NCBI GenBank assembly: GCA_003254905.1
Contig: QANU01099176.1
Location: 142,136-206,135, forward strand
Origin: Nissolia schottii
Lineage: Eukaryota > Streptophyta > Magnoliopsida > Fabales > Fabaceae
DNA length: 64,000 nt
Direction: 5' to 3'
The translations under genes were made by a program, and so were the position numbers. The notes under the pieces were generated by a model. That model saw only the letters and a program-made list of their open reading frames with translations, was not told the origin of the DNA and searched no databases. Of the stretch, positions 12,101-23,340 are shown piece by piece; the stretch's first letter is position 1; each line of letters begins with the position of its first letter.

Positions 12101-13519
12101 GGCAGAAAGAGCAGTGGGTTTTCAAGAGGGGCGTCTGTGTATAGAGGGGTGACAAGGTATGGCAAAAAGTGACATGTGCTTTATCATTAATATGATAAAG
12201 TTCTCCCAATAAATTATTTACCGCAATTTCCAGCATTTTTATTAAACACTGTCAATTATTTGGCAAAGATCTTTTTTACCTTTAGCCCCTTGCATTGTTT
12301 TAGACACCATCAACATGGGAGGTGGCAGGCTCGCATAGGAAGGGTAGCAGGAAACAAGGACTTGTATCTTGGTACATTTAGTAAGTTCCCCCACCTTCCC
12401 TCTCTCTGTATTGCCTCTATTTCAAGCTCCCTCTTTTCCCCTTTATATTGAGTATCTCCTCCTTTTGTCGCGTATATCATCATTGTGTAACAGTGATATA
12501 TAACAAGATTTAATTGCGATCCAAACAATTTTACTTAAAGTCATTTAATTGTACACTATCACATTATTAAAAGCTCATGACATGTGCATGATGATACGTC
12601 TAATATTCATTTGATCGTATCTTGATTTACACACGTGTAAAATTTGTTTCACCTTTACATAATGAGTCATGTTATACGCACAAAAAAAAATATACACCAT
12701 ACATATACCCTATACTTATATACATAAAGTTTGTGTTTTAATGCCTGTAATGTTTGTGTACTTAATTGAGTGTAATTGAAAATATCATCTATAAGTCTGT
12801 AATGTTTGTACACTCATGAGAATAAAGTCTGTGCATTATTAATGGTGTGTGTATGGGTGTACACGTAGCATTTTCGTTACATGATTATGCAATTCTAATG
12901 GATTAACTTCAAAACAATGCTCCTAGGCACACAAGAAGAAGCTGCTGAAGCATATGACATAGCTGCGATCAAGTTCAGGGGAACAAGTGCTGTGACCAAC
13001 TTCGACATAAGCAGGTATGACGTGAAGAGGATTTGCTCGAGTTCCACTCTCATCGCCGGCGATCTCGCGAAACGGTCTCCCAAAGACCCCGCTCCTGCCA
13101 CCGCTGAAGACCTCAATTTGGCCGGTTCATTGACGCCTCAACCGTCTCCTTTAGCCATTACCGAAGGCCAACACTCCGACGAGTTGTCCCACATGGTGTG
13201 GAATGCCAACAGCGATGAGCAGCAGCAGCAGCAACAACAACAGAATGAGAGTGGAAACATCAACAACAATGTCGCGCCGCCGCAGCAGGTTGCATCTAGC
13301 AACAAGAATGCTGCCTTGATCAGCCCTCAAAGCCCCAAGTGCTCTGTGGGGCTGCCGAATGAATTTGACAACGGGGCAGATTACAGGCATGGGTACTTCA
13401 CCCTGCAGGGACCAAAATTTGATGATGGGGGCAATGAAAATGACCACATGAACCCGAACAGGCTTGGAAATTTGGGCTTGGTTAATCAAGTTCCCATGTT
13501 TGCTTTGTGGAATGAATGA
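9160..13519 (+). CDS. AIL1: AINTEGUMENTA-like AP2 transcription factor, AIL1-type (nine exons, 590 aa)
   Basis: A nuclear DNA-binding factor of the euANT clade, which controls cell proliferation and organ initiation. Exons: 9160-9358, 9776-10373, 10742-10824, 11119-11127, 11356-11444, 11893-11966, 12106-12156, 12304-12380 and 12927-13519; all borders are GT-AG and the total is 1773 nt, 591 codons with stop. The protein opens with [15 protein letters not shown], the typical N terminus. AP2 repeat 1 spans about residues 261-327 ([20 protein letters not shown]), the linker about 328-360, and repeat 2 about 363-420 ([20 protein letters not shown]). SVP-type phrase [26 protein letters not shown] and [11 protein letters not shown] point to AIL1 rather than ANT, BBM or PLT. 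Exon 2 encodes a serine run and exon 9 a glutamine run, both from triplet repeats. No disruption is seen. Confidence 0.93.
10410..10636. mobile_element. MULE-type MITE, copy B, in intron 2 of the AIL1-like gene
   Basis: Shares with copy A the ordered words TATAAAGTTTGTGTTTTAAT, CTTAATTAAGTATAATT, TGCATTATTAATGGTGTATG and GTGTACATGTAACATTTT. A TA run (about 10451-10471) interrupts its left half. The left terminal bases are blurred by an A run, and no clear target duplication remains. Confidence 0.75.
11119..11127 (+). other. 9-nt micro-exon of the AIL1-like gene
   Basis: TTTACCTTG sits between CACAG and GTAAGTG. With one base from each neighbour it completes Val-Tyr-Leu of VYLGGYD in AP2 repeat 1. 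A 9-nt exon at this place is a known trait of the euANT/BBM/PLT group. Skipping it would remove three residues of the domain without changing frame. Confidence 0.92.
12666..12878. mobile_element. MULE-type MITE, copy C, in intron 8 of the AIL1-like gene
   Basis: Same internal order as copies A and B. Flanks are ACATAATGA (12657-12665) and ACATGATTA (12879-12887), a 9-bp duplication with two changes. The right end GTGTACACGTAGCATTTT is the inverse of the family's left end. It stops about 48 bases before the acceptor of the last exon. Confidence 0.75.
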
Positions 13520-14680
13520 ATGAATGAATGGGATGAATGTTCGAGAGTCCAAGAATATTTAGCAATAGGGAAGCTTAAGATTAGATGGCAGAATCATTTT
13601 AAAAGTTAATTGTAGTTTGGTAATTGTAACTTTGTTTTTCGAGAGGAGGAGATGTCAGAATTTCAGTGCTGATTAGTGATTACTTTGGTTTAGTAGCTAC
13701 TGCCGGGGTGCGTAATATGTCTCCTTGCTTGGCAAAGATTATCTATTTTAGGGAAACCGTGAAACGCAGCGTGTTAGTATGCCCTCTTGGCCCGCAACAA
13801 TATTCATCGAAAATTGTCATTATGCGAGTTAACGTGACATGGGTACTTTTTTTCTTTTTACTACAAGGATATTATTGTTGTGTCTGAATCTTCATTGAAA
13901 TCAACGTAGACATTAAATTAATGGAAAGGACAAGGGGGGAAGTGAAATCAGAGAGACATCTCTGTCTTTTACCATCAGGACAAACAAAAGAGACAAAGAA
14001 TACGAGGCATTTCCTCGCGACGTTACTTTCAAGAACTTCCGTCGAACTTGTTTCGAATCAAACTACTTCCCCGTTCCGTCACAATAACGGTTTCCTTTGT
14101 CTTTTCTTTTCAAAATTTATTAATTGAAAAGAGATTGTTATTATTGTGAGCTTTTGGGGGGTGGGGCCGAGGTACAAATTATGTTGAATAAAATAATTAT
14201 TGGTGTACAACTAATTACGTACCAACGTATTGTCTAACTCTGTATAATATACAACCGTTATTGTTATCCATATATAATACTATAACCCAATAAACGTAAT
14301 CTCATGCGACCTCACACTCAATTCCAAGTGAGTTTTCACTCACTCCCATGCAGCCGCCAAATCCTCAGTTCACGTAGCCCTTGTTTCGTCTTTACCATCC
14401 ATTAGTACTTCGTGATCTTCACCATCCATTGATTCTTTTGCTTCTGTTTCACAAATTAAATGTTTGATGGATTCTGCTGTTGATCACCTTATATGAGCTC
14501 CAAATTTGTTAATTAAGTTTGAGGATCAATTCGAGGGAACAAACGAGTTTGGTGATCAATTAAGTTGAGGTAAAATTTCATCAATGGATTATATGCTGAT
14601 CAAATCGATGGGACGAACGGGGTTTAACTCCTTAAACAAACTCTTGATATAATTATGTGATATGTTTGTGCATTTATATT
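13520..14680. other. 3' flank of the AIL1-like gene, no further gene
   Basis: Begins with a GAATGAAT tandem around the stop codon. The next few hundred bases probably include the 3' UTR. GGTGTACAACTAATTACGT at about 14202 looks like a FAR1-type MULE terminus and may be the left end of the element that follows. No other coding pattern is supported. Confidence 0.45.
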
Positions 14681-14689
14681 TGTCACGTT

Positions 14690-15225
14690 TGTGCAATATG
14701 TAGCAGAAGTTTGTCCATCATCCCACTTTCCTTTTGTTTTATTATATAACAATTTGTGCATTTAGTGTTAATTGGTTCATATGTTTGTGCATGTATGTTG
14801 TATATGTTTGTGCAATAGTGTGGCAAATGTTTGTACACTACTAATTACTTTGTTTTGTTCTTTAGTATTTAGTGTTAATTGCTTCATATGTTTGTGCACA
14901 TATGTTGTACATGTTTGTGCGATAATGTGAAAAATGTTTGTGTACTACTCGTTTCCCTGTTTTGGTCATTTAGTATTTGGTGTTAATTGTTTCATATGTC
15001 TATGCACGTATGTTGTATATGTTTGTGCAATAGTGTGGCAAATGTTTGTGCACTACTCATTTTCCTATTTTGGTCCTTTAGTATTTAGTATTAATTGTTT
15101 CATTTGTTTGTGCAATAGTGTGTGAAATGTTTGTGCACTACTAATTCATTTGTTTTGTTCGTTTAATATTTACTGTTAATTGTTTCATATGTTTGTGCAC
15201 TATTATTTTCCCTGTTTTTTGTTAA
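14690..15225 (+). repeat. Tandem repeat, about 108-bp unit, 4-5 copies
   Basis: The anchor TTTAGTGTTAATT (with small changes) recurs at 14761, 14868, 14976, 15084 and 15169, i.e. spacings 107, 108, 108 and 85. Each unit contains CATATGTTTGTGCA, TATATGTTTGTGCAATAGTG and AAATGTTTGTGCACTACT. The fourth unit has lost about 23 bases. It directly precedes the FAR1-type remnant, so it is probably the subterminal region of that element. Confidence 0.85.
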
Positions 15226-15309
15226 TTGTTTGTGATGTACCAATTAAGACTTACGAAGGCGGCATTATTAATATGACGCATATTCTTACTATGTTACTAG
15301 TAATTCAAT

Positions 15310-18095
15310 CATAAATGATGAGGAGATTCCAAAGATTTAGATGCAGTTAGGTACATTGGAAGTTGCCAAAGCATTTTATAGCAATTATGCCAAGAAAATT
15401 GAGTTTACATGACATATAAGTACCAGGAGATTATGCACCAAATACTTACATGTACCAGGGAAGGATATCATACATCCAGGATACTAAGCACCGAGAAGAC
15501 TAATCCTACTTCGATTGCAAAATGCCAAGCAAAAATTTCTATATCCAAGGGAGTAACCAGAGTGTGGGTTGGAAGGAACGTTATCAGGAAGCACTCTCAT
15601 GGTGTAAGTCCTGCCAAAGCAAGGTTATTTAAAGAAAATAGAAGCATCAATATGCAAGTTGAATGAATGATTGAGATATATGATAATGCTGATGTTAGGT
15701 TAAACAAGACATATCAAACACTTGTTCAACGAGGTGGTGGCCATGACAAATTGAATCTTGTTACGGACTAGGCCTTTTGGCCCATTCCGCGGCGTTACTA
15801 ATCCCAGCCCAGCAAGGCATGGCCCTTCTGCAAACTGGCCACCCGAGCCCACCAGGTCCTGTCATCCTGAATCCGTAGAATCTCGTCAGGAGTCATCACC
15901 TCCGCGGAACCGCCTCCGTATTAAGAAGATTCCGTAACCACCAGCAAGCTTGACTCCGAGATCTTCGGAAACCGACAGGGAAGAATCATCGCAAACAGAG
16001 AGGAAATCAAGCGACCCACCACGAATATAAGCACGACCAGCCCGCTAAGTAAGAGGTCAGTCTCTAATCCGTCATTGACTTGATCCCCACCTCGAGCAAC
16101 CACTAACTTAAGCATCGGAGTCTTTGCAGGTACCCAGCCAGCCCGACCACCGTCCGAGGAGCTCCAGGACCCGAAAGTACCCCTCTGGTACANATTAAAA
16201 CGAAAGGAAGGAATAGAGGAACTTACCTAAAGCAGCAGCAAGAAGAAATGGCGAGAAGCAAAACAACACGAAGCCAACCAGCAGCACTCACGAAAACAGC
16301 GCCAAAGAACAACACCAAGCAGAGCACGAAAGAGATAACACCAGAAGCGAGCCGTCAAGAGTTTAAGAGCGCCACGTTCGAAAGAGAGATCAAAACGGCC
16401 ACTCAAATCCCTCATTAATTACTCCTCGAGAAAGCAAAAAGGCAGAACACGTGGCGACCATCAAACGACGTAGAAGCCCCTGACGTGACCCACCACAGGG
16501 CGCGCTTTCCCAAACTCGCAACCAACTGTCACGACTCTACCCCCAACGTCTCTTTGAAAGCAATATAGCCCGGACCGCGGATTTGACACTCTCCCGCTCC
16601 GAGCTGGGGGGCTCCTGTTACGGACTAGGCCTTTTGGCCCATTCTGCGGCGTTACTAATCCCAGCCCAGCAAGGCATGGCCCTTCTGCAAACTGGCCACC
16701 CGAGCCCACCAGGTCCTGTCATCCTGAATCCGTAGAATCTCGTCAGGAGTCATCACCTCCGCGGAACCGCCTCCGTATTAAGAAGATTCCGTAACCACCA
16801 GCAAGCTTGACTCCGAGATCTTCGGAAACCGACAGGGAAGAATCATCGCAAACAGAGAGGAAATCAAGCGACCCACCACGAATATAAGCACGACCAGCCC
16901 GCTAAGTAAGAGGTCAGTCTCTAATCCGTCATTGACTTGATCCCCACCTCGAGCAACCACTAACTTAAGCATCGGAGTCTTTGCAGGTACCCAGCCAACC
17001 CGACCACCGTCCGAGGAGCTCCAGGACCCGAAAGTACCCCTCTGGTACAAATCTATTAAAAAAAGACGTTAGAAACTATGTCAACAATGAGGTTCGTGTT
17101 GTTTTGGAGGAAGGAGACGCCAAAGCGTTGATGCAATATTTCTCGAGATGGAAGAACAAAATTTAAACTTTTGGTATGATGTTGAGGTTGATGAACCGAA
17201 TCTCATAAAAAATGTGTTATGGGTAGATGCTAGGAGCTGAGCAACATATGAATACTTTGGTGATGTGGTCTCCTTTTACAATACGTGTGAGATTAATAGA
17301 TATCGTATGCCTTTTGCTTCTTTTGTTAGGGCCAACCATCATTGGATGACTGTGTTGCTTGGTTATGATTTATTATCAAGGGAAGATAGTGACACCTTTG
17401 CATGGTTATTTGAATATTGGGTTATGCAATTCGGGGAAGCTGCCAAGTGGTATCTTGACTAATCAGTGCAAGGCCATGCAGAGTGTCATTGAAATGGTCG
17501 TACCTGATACACGCCATTGATGGTGTATATGGCACATCATGAAAAAGATTTTGACAAAAATGAAAGTGTACAAGAAATAAATTGAGATCAACTCTAAATT
17601 GAAAATTCATTTGGGAAACATTATCTGTTGAATCATTTGAGACCAGGTGGTATGAATTCTTGAGAAAGTACATGTTGCGAGATAATGAATGGCTCGAAGG
17701 TATACCTATTTCCTGCACCATAATAATGAAATGTTTGTGCACAATTGTTATGTAAGTTTGTGTGTTTAACTATTAAAGTTTGTGCAGTTATGTGTGTGTG
17801 TTTTTTTATGTTGTAAATCAATGAATATCACCATTCTTAGTTGTTCAAGGCTTTATTTACATTGGTTTGTTTCTTAGGTCTCTATAATGAAAGGAGTAAA
17901 TGGGTTTCCAATATTCATAAACAACGAATTTTGGGTCGGCATGAGAAGCACTTGAAGTAGCGAGAATACGCACACATTTTTTGATGGCTATTGTAACCCA
18001 GGGAACAATTTGGAATAGTTTGTTAAACAATATGATAATGGTATTGACACCAATGTTCAGAAGGAACTAGAATGTGATGTTGGAAACTTTAAGAC
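15310..18095 (+). pseudogene. Decayed FAR1/FHY3-type MULE transposase, interrupted by a TRIM
   Basis: Conceptual reading on + gives the FAR1 DNA-binding region (EVAKAFYSNYAKKIEF), then TYQTLVQRGGGHDKL, RNYVNNEV, EEGDAKALMQYF, then the transposase core (FGDVV, RYRMPFASFVRANHHW, EDSDTFAWLFEYW) and at 17880-18095 pieces matching FFDGY and FVKQYDN. Stops and shifts occur throughout. The usual FDTTY around the first catalytic Asp reads FYNTC, so the enzyme would be dead. A stretch rich in TTTGTG (about 17720-17820) may be an intron. The 1291-bp TRIM at 15759-17049 splits the frame exactly; the flanking codons rejoin in phase. The 3' end is lost at a TA run with an 11-base gap. Confidence 0.85.
15759..17049 (+). 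mobile_element. TRIM-like LTR element (434-bp LTRs) with AATCT target duplication
   Basis: Direct repeats at 15759-16192 and 16616-17049 are each 434 bp, start TGTTACGG and end TCTGGTACA. I see two differences between them (about 99.5% identity), so insertion is recent. AATCT flanks both sides (15754-15758 and 17050-17054). The internal part is 423 bp, too short for gag-pol. No clear tRNA primer site follows the left LTR (one base there is N); a G run precedes the right LTR. The LTR contains CATCGGAGTCTTTGCAGGT near its 3' end, a phrase I associate with Tat/Ogre-type gypsy LTRs; that lineage call is tentative. Confidence 0.9.
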
Positions 18096-18150
18096 CATAT
18101 ATATATATATATANNNNNNNNNNNTATATATATATATATATATATATATT
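18096..18150. repeat. TA microsatellite with assembly gap
   Basis: A run of TA is broken by 11 N bases at 18114-18124. The true length and continuity across this point are unknown. Confidence 0.9.
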
Positions 18151-18589
18151 CGCGTACTTATCCCTGCCAATCGTGGCAGGGGGATAAGCTTTACTTTGGT
18201 TGGTATTAATTTCGATCATGTTTGATTGTGTTTGGTCGTTAATCGTTCACGTACGGATGCCTTAAAAATATTCTGAGCATACCGTTGTGATCTACTAATT
18301 GTCCTGATCAGAATGGTATGTCAGGTTAAGGTATTCGTGAACTTATCTCCGTAAGAGTATATTTTACGGATACCTTTGGCACCTGACAAAATTCTGGTGT
18401 TGATCAGTAATCGCTCTGAATCCCGCGAAATCTCTGTGAGGTTACGAAACCATTGTTTTGACTGGTATTTTGGATAAGGAAACCTTTATAATTAAATTTT
18501 CAGTCTAAATAACCGTCTCGAATACACTTTAATTACGCGAAATTATTAACTACATGAAATCTTTGTAAGAAAAAAATCGGGATGTTACA
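18150..18589 (+). mobile_element. Truncated LTR, same family as the solo LTR at 49528-52417
   Basis: It shares with 52060-52417 the phrases GTGTTTGGTCGTTA, GTACGGATG, CTAAAAATATT (or CTTAAAAATATT), GATCTACTAATT, AAATTCTGG and the end GATGTTACA. The 5' part is missing at the TA run. The terminal form GGGATGTTACA is usual for chromovirus (Tekay/Del-like) LTRs. Confidence 0.7.
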
Positions 18590-20457
18590 ATTTTCTTTTG
18601 CACTCTTGCTACTTTACACCAACAAAACCCTATTTTCACCACCTTCTAAACTCCCAACCAAATTTTCTCCTAAGTCCCCTCTTCCAAAACCGAAAACATC
18701 CTTTTTCTTATACAACTCTAAGCTCATGTTTTTCACATATAAACCTTACTCAAAGGCCTCATACACTCATATGCATACTCATATCCCTAAAACACAACGG
18801 TACAACTTAGTTTCTCAAGAGCACAAATAAACACACGAAGATTTATGGTTCTAGGAGTGCTCGAGCATAGCTCATAACGCTCTAGCGTACAGTGAGCACA
18901 CCAATTCGGAGTCTTGAGATTTTAGAAGGGTCGCTTGAGCAACGTGTTTGTGCCGCTCGAGCGGGCGGACTTTGCTAAAGAAAAAAAAGGATTTCAAAAT
19001 CGTCATTGCTCCTCTATGAATAGAAACACTGGTGCTTCGCACAAAAGGAATGATAGCAACAATTTGAGAGAGATGAAACCCTAAAAGAGCAAGAAGACAC
19101 AAGGAAACTTCGTTGATCACTCCGATCAATCATGAAGTTCTCCAATTATCATTCTCCTATGTATCTCTTCCTTATCTCTTCTATGTTTGTATTCCCTTCT
19201 CCATCCATGAACTAAATTCTCTATAATTATGGCATAGACGAAAGTTCTCCATTGAGTATGTTGTAATATTGATTTTCTATCCAATTGAGTTTGTTCATTA
19301 TATTAAAGTTTTCCTTTCTAATTTTGTTGCAATGTTTATGTGCTTGATCACCATGTAAATGATTAGTATCCTTGAATGAGACTCGAGAGAGAGATTTTGA
19401 GATAGGACTAGGTTAGGCAAACCATAGGTTGAGCAAATTACCAAGAGGAATTATTGCGATCTATGTGGTCGTGTGTGGGGATGGTAGATTAGGGAAATTA
19501 ACCTTAGAATAGGTTTTGACCTCCTAAAAAATTAGTGTGGCAAACCTTGACTAAAAGGGTCGCTTGACCATCGAGAGAGGTTAGCAACCATTAACCCCAA
19601 CCATTAATCATAAATGAGAAGCATAATTGGATAGGATATCAATTAGTAACATAGGCAAGACTATCGAAAATCGTGTGTCCTAACGCCTTCTTCCATCTTA
19701 TTCTTTAAATACTTTTAATTTGTGTTTTTAAATTATTTTCTTTATTTTTTACAATTAATTCAAGGACCCAAAAAAAAAAACCTCTTAAACAACTAAGAGT
19801 ACTTGCATTTGCAAAATAATATAGTTACTTAATCCTCGTGCGTACAACGACCCAAATCCTCGTGCGTACAATTATTTGTTGCAACTAATGCACTTGCTAG
19901 TATTAAGCGCATCTATTACCTCTCGTCCCATTTTTGGCATAGGATTTCTAGTGTAATCTCCATACTTTGTTTCTTCAATACAATTTCAAATTCAATTTCA
20001 TTTTCTTTTCCATTATGTCTTTCTCATACATGTTGCGTGATTTAACAATCCTGAGACAGTAGACCCTTAGATTGTGTAAGGCAAACTCTAGGACCATGTG
20101 AACATTGTCGAGGTCCACACATCATTTCAAAAAGAAATTGGTTTCTAATTCTCCTTTTTCCAACTTTTCATATTTCTAGAGTTATTGATAAATGCTTCAA
20201 GAGTGTGTTAAGTTTAGAGAAAGTTAGACTAAGTCCCATGGGGAATTAGGGTGGTGGGTGTGAAAATGATAATCTCTTATCTATACTTACAATCATAAGT
20301 TTTAGACGAAAAAAACTTGATCAATCTGAAGGCAATTGCGACAGTGATTGCCAAGGATGGTTGCCTAATGATCAAAGTGATTGATTAATCATAACTATTG
20401 ACAAATGAGCTTAGAAATGTTAGTTCCTAGCAACTTGTGACAAACACCAAACTCATA
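18590..20457. other. Retroelement-derived sequence, no intact gene
   Basis: 18850-18970 has clustered GCTCGAGC-type motifs. 19800-19880 repeats AATCCTCGTGCGTACAA twice, wording typical of the 3' or intergenic parts of plant gypsy elements. No gag or pol motif is readable. Confidence 0.45.
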
Positions 20458-21021
20458 CTACCCCTCCCCCCTATTCTTTTGCACTTTAGAAACAGTGTAA
20501 TTCTTTGAACCATCCGAGTCAGCCATTATATACTGAATCTCATCCTCAGGACAGATAGGGCGATAGTTCTCCTCAGTAGCTTCCTTCCTCACCAAATCTA
20601 AGTCAGAAAATTTCGATGAACTCAATAGAGAGACAATACTCAAAAGAAAAAGAGAAAAAAAAACCAACAAACTAGGTGGTGGTTCCCTCAGCTCTTTCAA
20701 ACACTCACTCCCCTAACATAGCAGCTTCTGTTTACTTGACCTCTTCGCCTTACCATCTCAGCACCCGCAAGCGGAGCAATGGCGACAACCGCCGCAACTT
20801 GAGCGCGCCACCCAAGACCCTTCCCATGACCCCTCTGCTCAGAGGAATGTTGCACGCTACCCAAACTCCCTCTCTCCGGAGAGCCTCAACTCGGACGCCA
20901 CGCCACGCCACGGCTCAGCACTGTGGCTGCACGAACCCTCACTCTCCCCAGCACCCCAGCTTGGGCTCCGTGCCACAACTTAGATAGCAACTTGAGTGAC
21001 TTAGCTCAGCCAAGGACCCGC
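20458..21021. other. GC-rich captured-looking segment, function unknown
   Basis: 20700-21000 is much richer in C than its surroundings. On the minus strand 20458-20700 reads a hydrophobic stretch followed by an acidic phrase (ENYRPICPEDEIQYIMADSD), open for 80 codons but without an ATG start. It could be an exon fragment carried by a retroelement. I do not recognise it. Confidence 0.3.
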
Positions 21022-21128
21022 CGGGTATGGCCAGCTCCCATAGTGTGACGGACGGTGTGTACAAGGCTCGGGAACGAATTCACCGCGGTATGGCTGACCG
21101 GCGATTACTAGCGATTCCGACTTCATGC

Positions 21129-21159
<31 letters not shown>

Positions 21160-21186
21160 GACGGGTTTTTGGAGTTAGCTCACCCG
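21022..21186 (-). pseudogene. rrn16: Plastid 16S rRNA fragment in nuclear DNA (NUPT)
   Basis: The minus strand matches the 3' part of plastid 16S rRNA: GGTGAGCTAACTCC, CTGCAACTCGCCTGCATGAA, GGAATCGCTAGTAATCGC, GTGAATTCGTTCCC, CCTTGTACACACCG and CACTATGGGAGCTGGCCAT. GGAGCTGGCCAT fits plastid rather than mitochondrial rRNA. About 165 of roughly 1490 bases remain, and several C-to-T type changes are present relative to the usual sequence, so it is not a functional rRNA gene. Confidence 0.9.
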
Positions 21187-22408
21187 CCAGCTATGGCAAG
21201 AGAAACAGCGACGATGTACCAACGCGGTGGAGAAAGAACCTCTACGTCCCCGCGGCAAATCCCCATGGCCATCTTCTCACTTGGTACAAAATAAAGAAGG
21301 GGATTCAACGCTCAATGCATATCAACCAAAACCCCCCCCCCCAGAAATCAAGGAAAATGCAACCTTGAGGGGAAAAAATGCAAGGAAAAGTGCTAGCTTG
21401 ACAAACAAGAACAAAAAAGGAGAGATCTTGGATAGGTGAAAAGATGGAGTTTGAACATAGTCGACTTGAGAAAGGGAAACAACAAATACCCAGCAAAGAC
21501 AAAAGTCAGAAATGGATAGAAGATCGACGACTGAAGAGATGTAGATGACGGGTGTGCAACGGCAAGTTCCCTCTTTCTTTCTCTCTACTTTCTAAAAGTA
21601 TTTCAAATAGCTTCAAATGAGGAAGAAGAATTGTTAAAACAAAAGAGGGAAAGAAAGAGTCAACAAGAACATTTTTGTCACTTCTCCAATTCAAAGTGGG
21701 GGCAATGACGTCCATGCAACAAGAATGTGGCGGGGCACTACCTGATTTCCAAGCAGAGGGAGGATTCCGAGTTTCAAGTTCCACCTTTGTGCTCTCACGT
21801 CAGGTCCAAGTTCCATGCTTTCACTCTGCCAAAACATAGAGGTAGTTCTCAAACTAGACTAGGCTTCCAAGTCCAAGTGCCAAGAAACCAATGGGTTAAG
21901 TTCTCACTACCCGGATTACTCCCCCCTTAGGAGCCTAAAAACATGATTCCCAACAATTGACTTGGCGAACTTGTAATGGAGGCAATGTTACGAGCTAAGG
22001 TCACAAGCTTAAGAAACTAATTAGTCAATAACAAGGGGAAGCTGGGCGTCACCTTCTCGCGTGCACCTGCTTGTCTAGGAGTCAAGCTACAAGCGCTTGG
22101 CAAGAGGACATTAAGCAGGCCCAAAAGGAAGGCAGCCCACCAACCAAACCCGTGAGCACCCGATAGCACAACCAAATCCAAGATATACGAGGTGGTTAGC
22201 CTTAGAGATAAAGGGAACAACTATTTGAATTCCTCACAACTCTATCTCTAAGCTCAGTTATAAAAGCACATTGACCTAAGGTCATCAGATGTCACTTATT
22301 GCCAAACCTAGAATACTCACCAAATTCATATGCTTACTTGAGCATCAGAGTGTCTTTGCAGGTGCACCTTATTGCTTTTCACTCACATGAGCAACACAAC
22401 GTTGGAGT
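21187..22408 (+). mobile_element. LTR retroelement remnant (Tat/Ogre-like U5 motif)
   Basis: CATCAGAGTGTCTTTGCAGG at about 22343 parallels CATCGGAGTCTTTGCAGGT in the TRIM at 15759. The rest carries no readable gag or pol. The sequence seems to continue after the solo LTR, at 23198-23340. Confidence 0.45.
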
Positions 22409-23197
22409 TGTCATGACCCAAACAGAGTCATGACCGGCACATAGGGAACTAAGACCCCTAGCAACACTAATATACAAAATCTTAACCCAAATCACTAATA
22501 TTCTCAAAAATGTAAACCTAGGGTTCCAAGTAATCTAATCATACACATGAATAATCAAACAACCAACTCAATCACAACCCTAACTAGAGTTTTAGGTTAA
22601 GAAATTACCCTTGAAGACCTAAGAGAAGAGAAATTCGAGTGGAGCCCTATGGTCACTACCAAAAGCTTTAAGAGACCTCCAATAGAGATTCTAGAGAGAG
22701 AACAAAGGATGATGATGATGATAATGAAGATGGAGTGATGAATTTAAAGAGATTTTTTAGTGATTAGGAAGGTTTAGGGAAGATTTGGTGTTAGGATTTT
22801 GGAGTTTCTAGAGAGAATAAGGGAGAGAAAATAGTGTTAGAAAGAGAAAGTTCGACAGAAATGAGCATCTCGTGCTTTTAAAATGCCCCTGGACACAAGT
22901 CATTCGAATGACGCAAACCTGCCCTGGAATCCAAAAATCGCAAAATTAATCAAGTTATTTGAATGACTTATTGAGTCATTTGAATTACTCAACATCTGCG
23001 GCCTTGAACATGAATTTTTCAATATTCATTCGAATGACAAGTTTTCATTCGGAGCCCTAGAACTTAATTCTAGCTGAAAATGGTCTCAAACTCGACAAAA
23101 TAATAAAAACGAGTAACTAAGTAAATGGATAAGTAAATAACAATAAACCCAAATTGTACACATATAAAATAATTAATTAAGTTATTGGGATATCACA
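22409..23197 (+). mobile_element. Solo LTR, 789 bp
   Basis: It begins TGTCATGACCC and ends GGGATATCACA, an imperfect terminal inverted pair of the TG...CA type. Flanks are GGAGT (22404-22408) and GGAGC (23198-23202), a 5-bp target duplication with one change. No internal region or partner LTR is seen. It carries several copies of a self-complementary TCATTCGAATGA-type motif between 22905 and 23050. Confidence 0.65.
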
Positions 23198-23340
23198 GGA
23201 GCTTTCGTTGAGCGCTTCCTCATCCATCCACAATGTTCAGGTAACTTCGTTAATCATTTGAATTACTCTAGAACACATCTACATGAGTGTGTATGCGTGC
23301 CTACACCTGTGTGTGTCATAATTGGTTAATTTATGTAGTT

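Noticed and set aside
12917..13519. Separate gene for the 200-codon frame at the end of the AP2 locus
   Set aside because: It is the last exon of the AIL1-like gene; the acceptor at 12925-12926 and the phase match the preceding exon and the AP2 repeat 2 sequence continues across the junction.
14690..15225. CRISPR-like array of repeats
   Set aside because: Units are contiguous 108-bp tandem repeats with no unique spacers, and the genome is a plant.
21022..21186. Functional rRNA gene
   Set aside because: Only about a tenth of the plastid 16S gene is present and it carries substitutions in otherwise invariant places; it is a transferred fragment.
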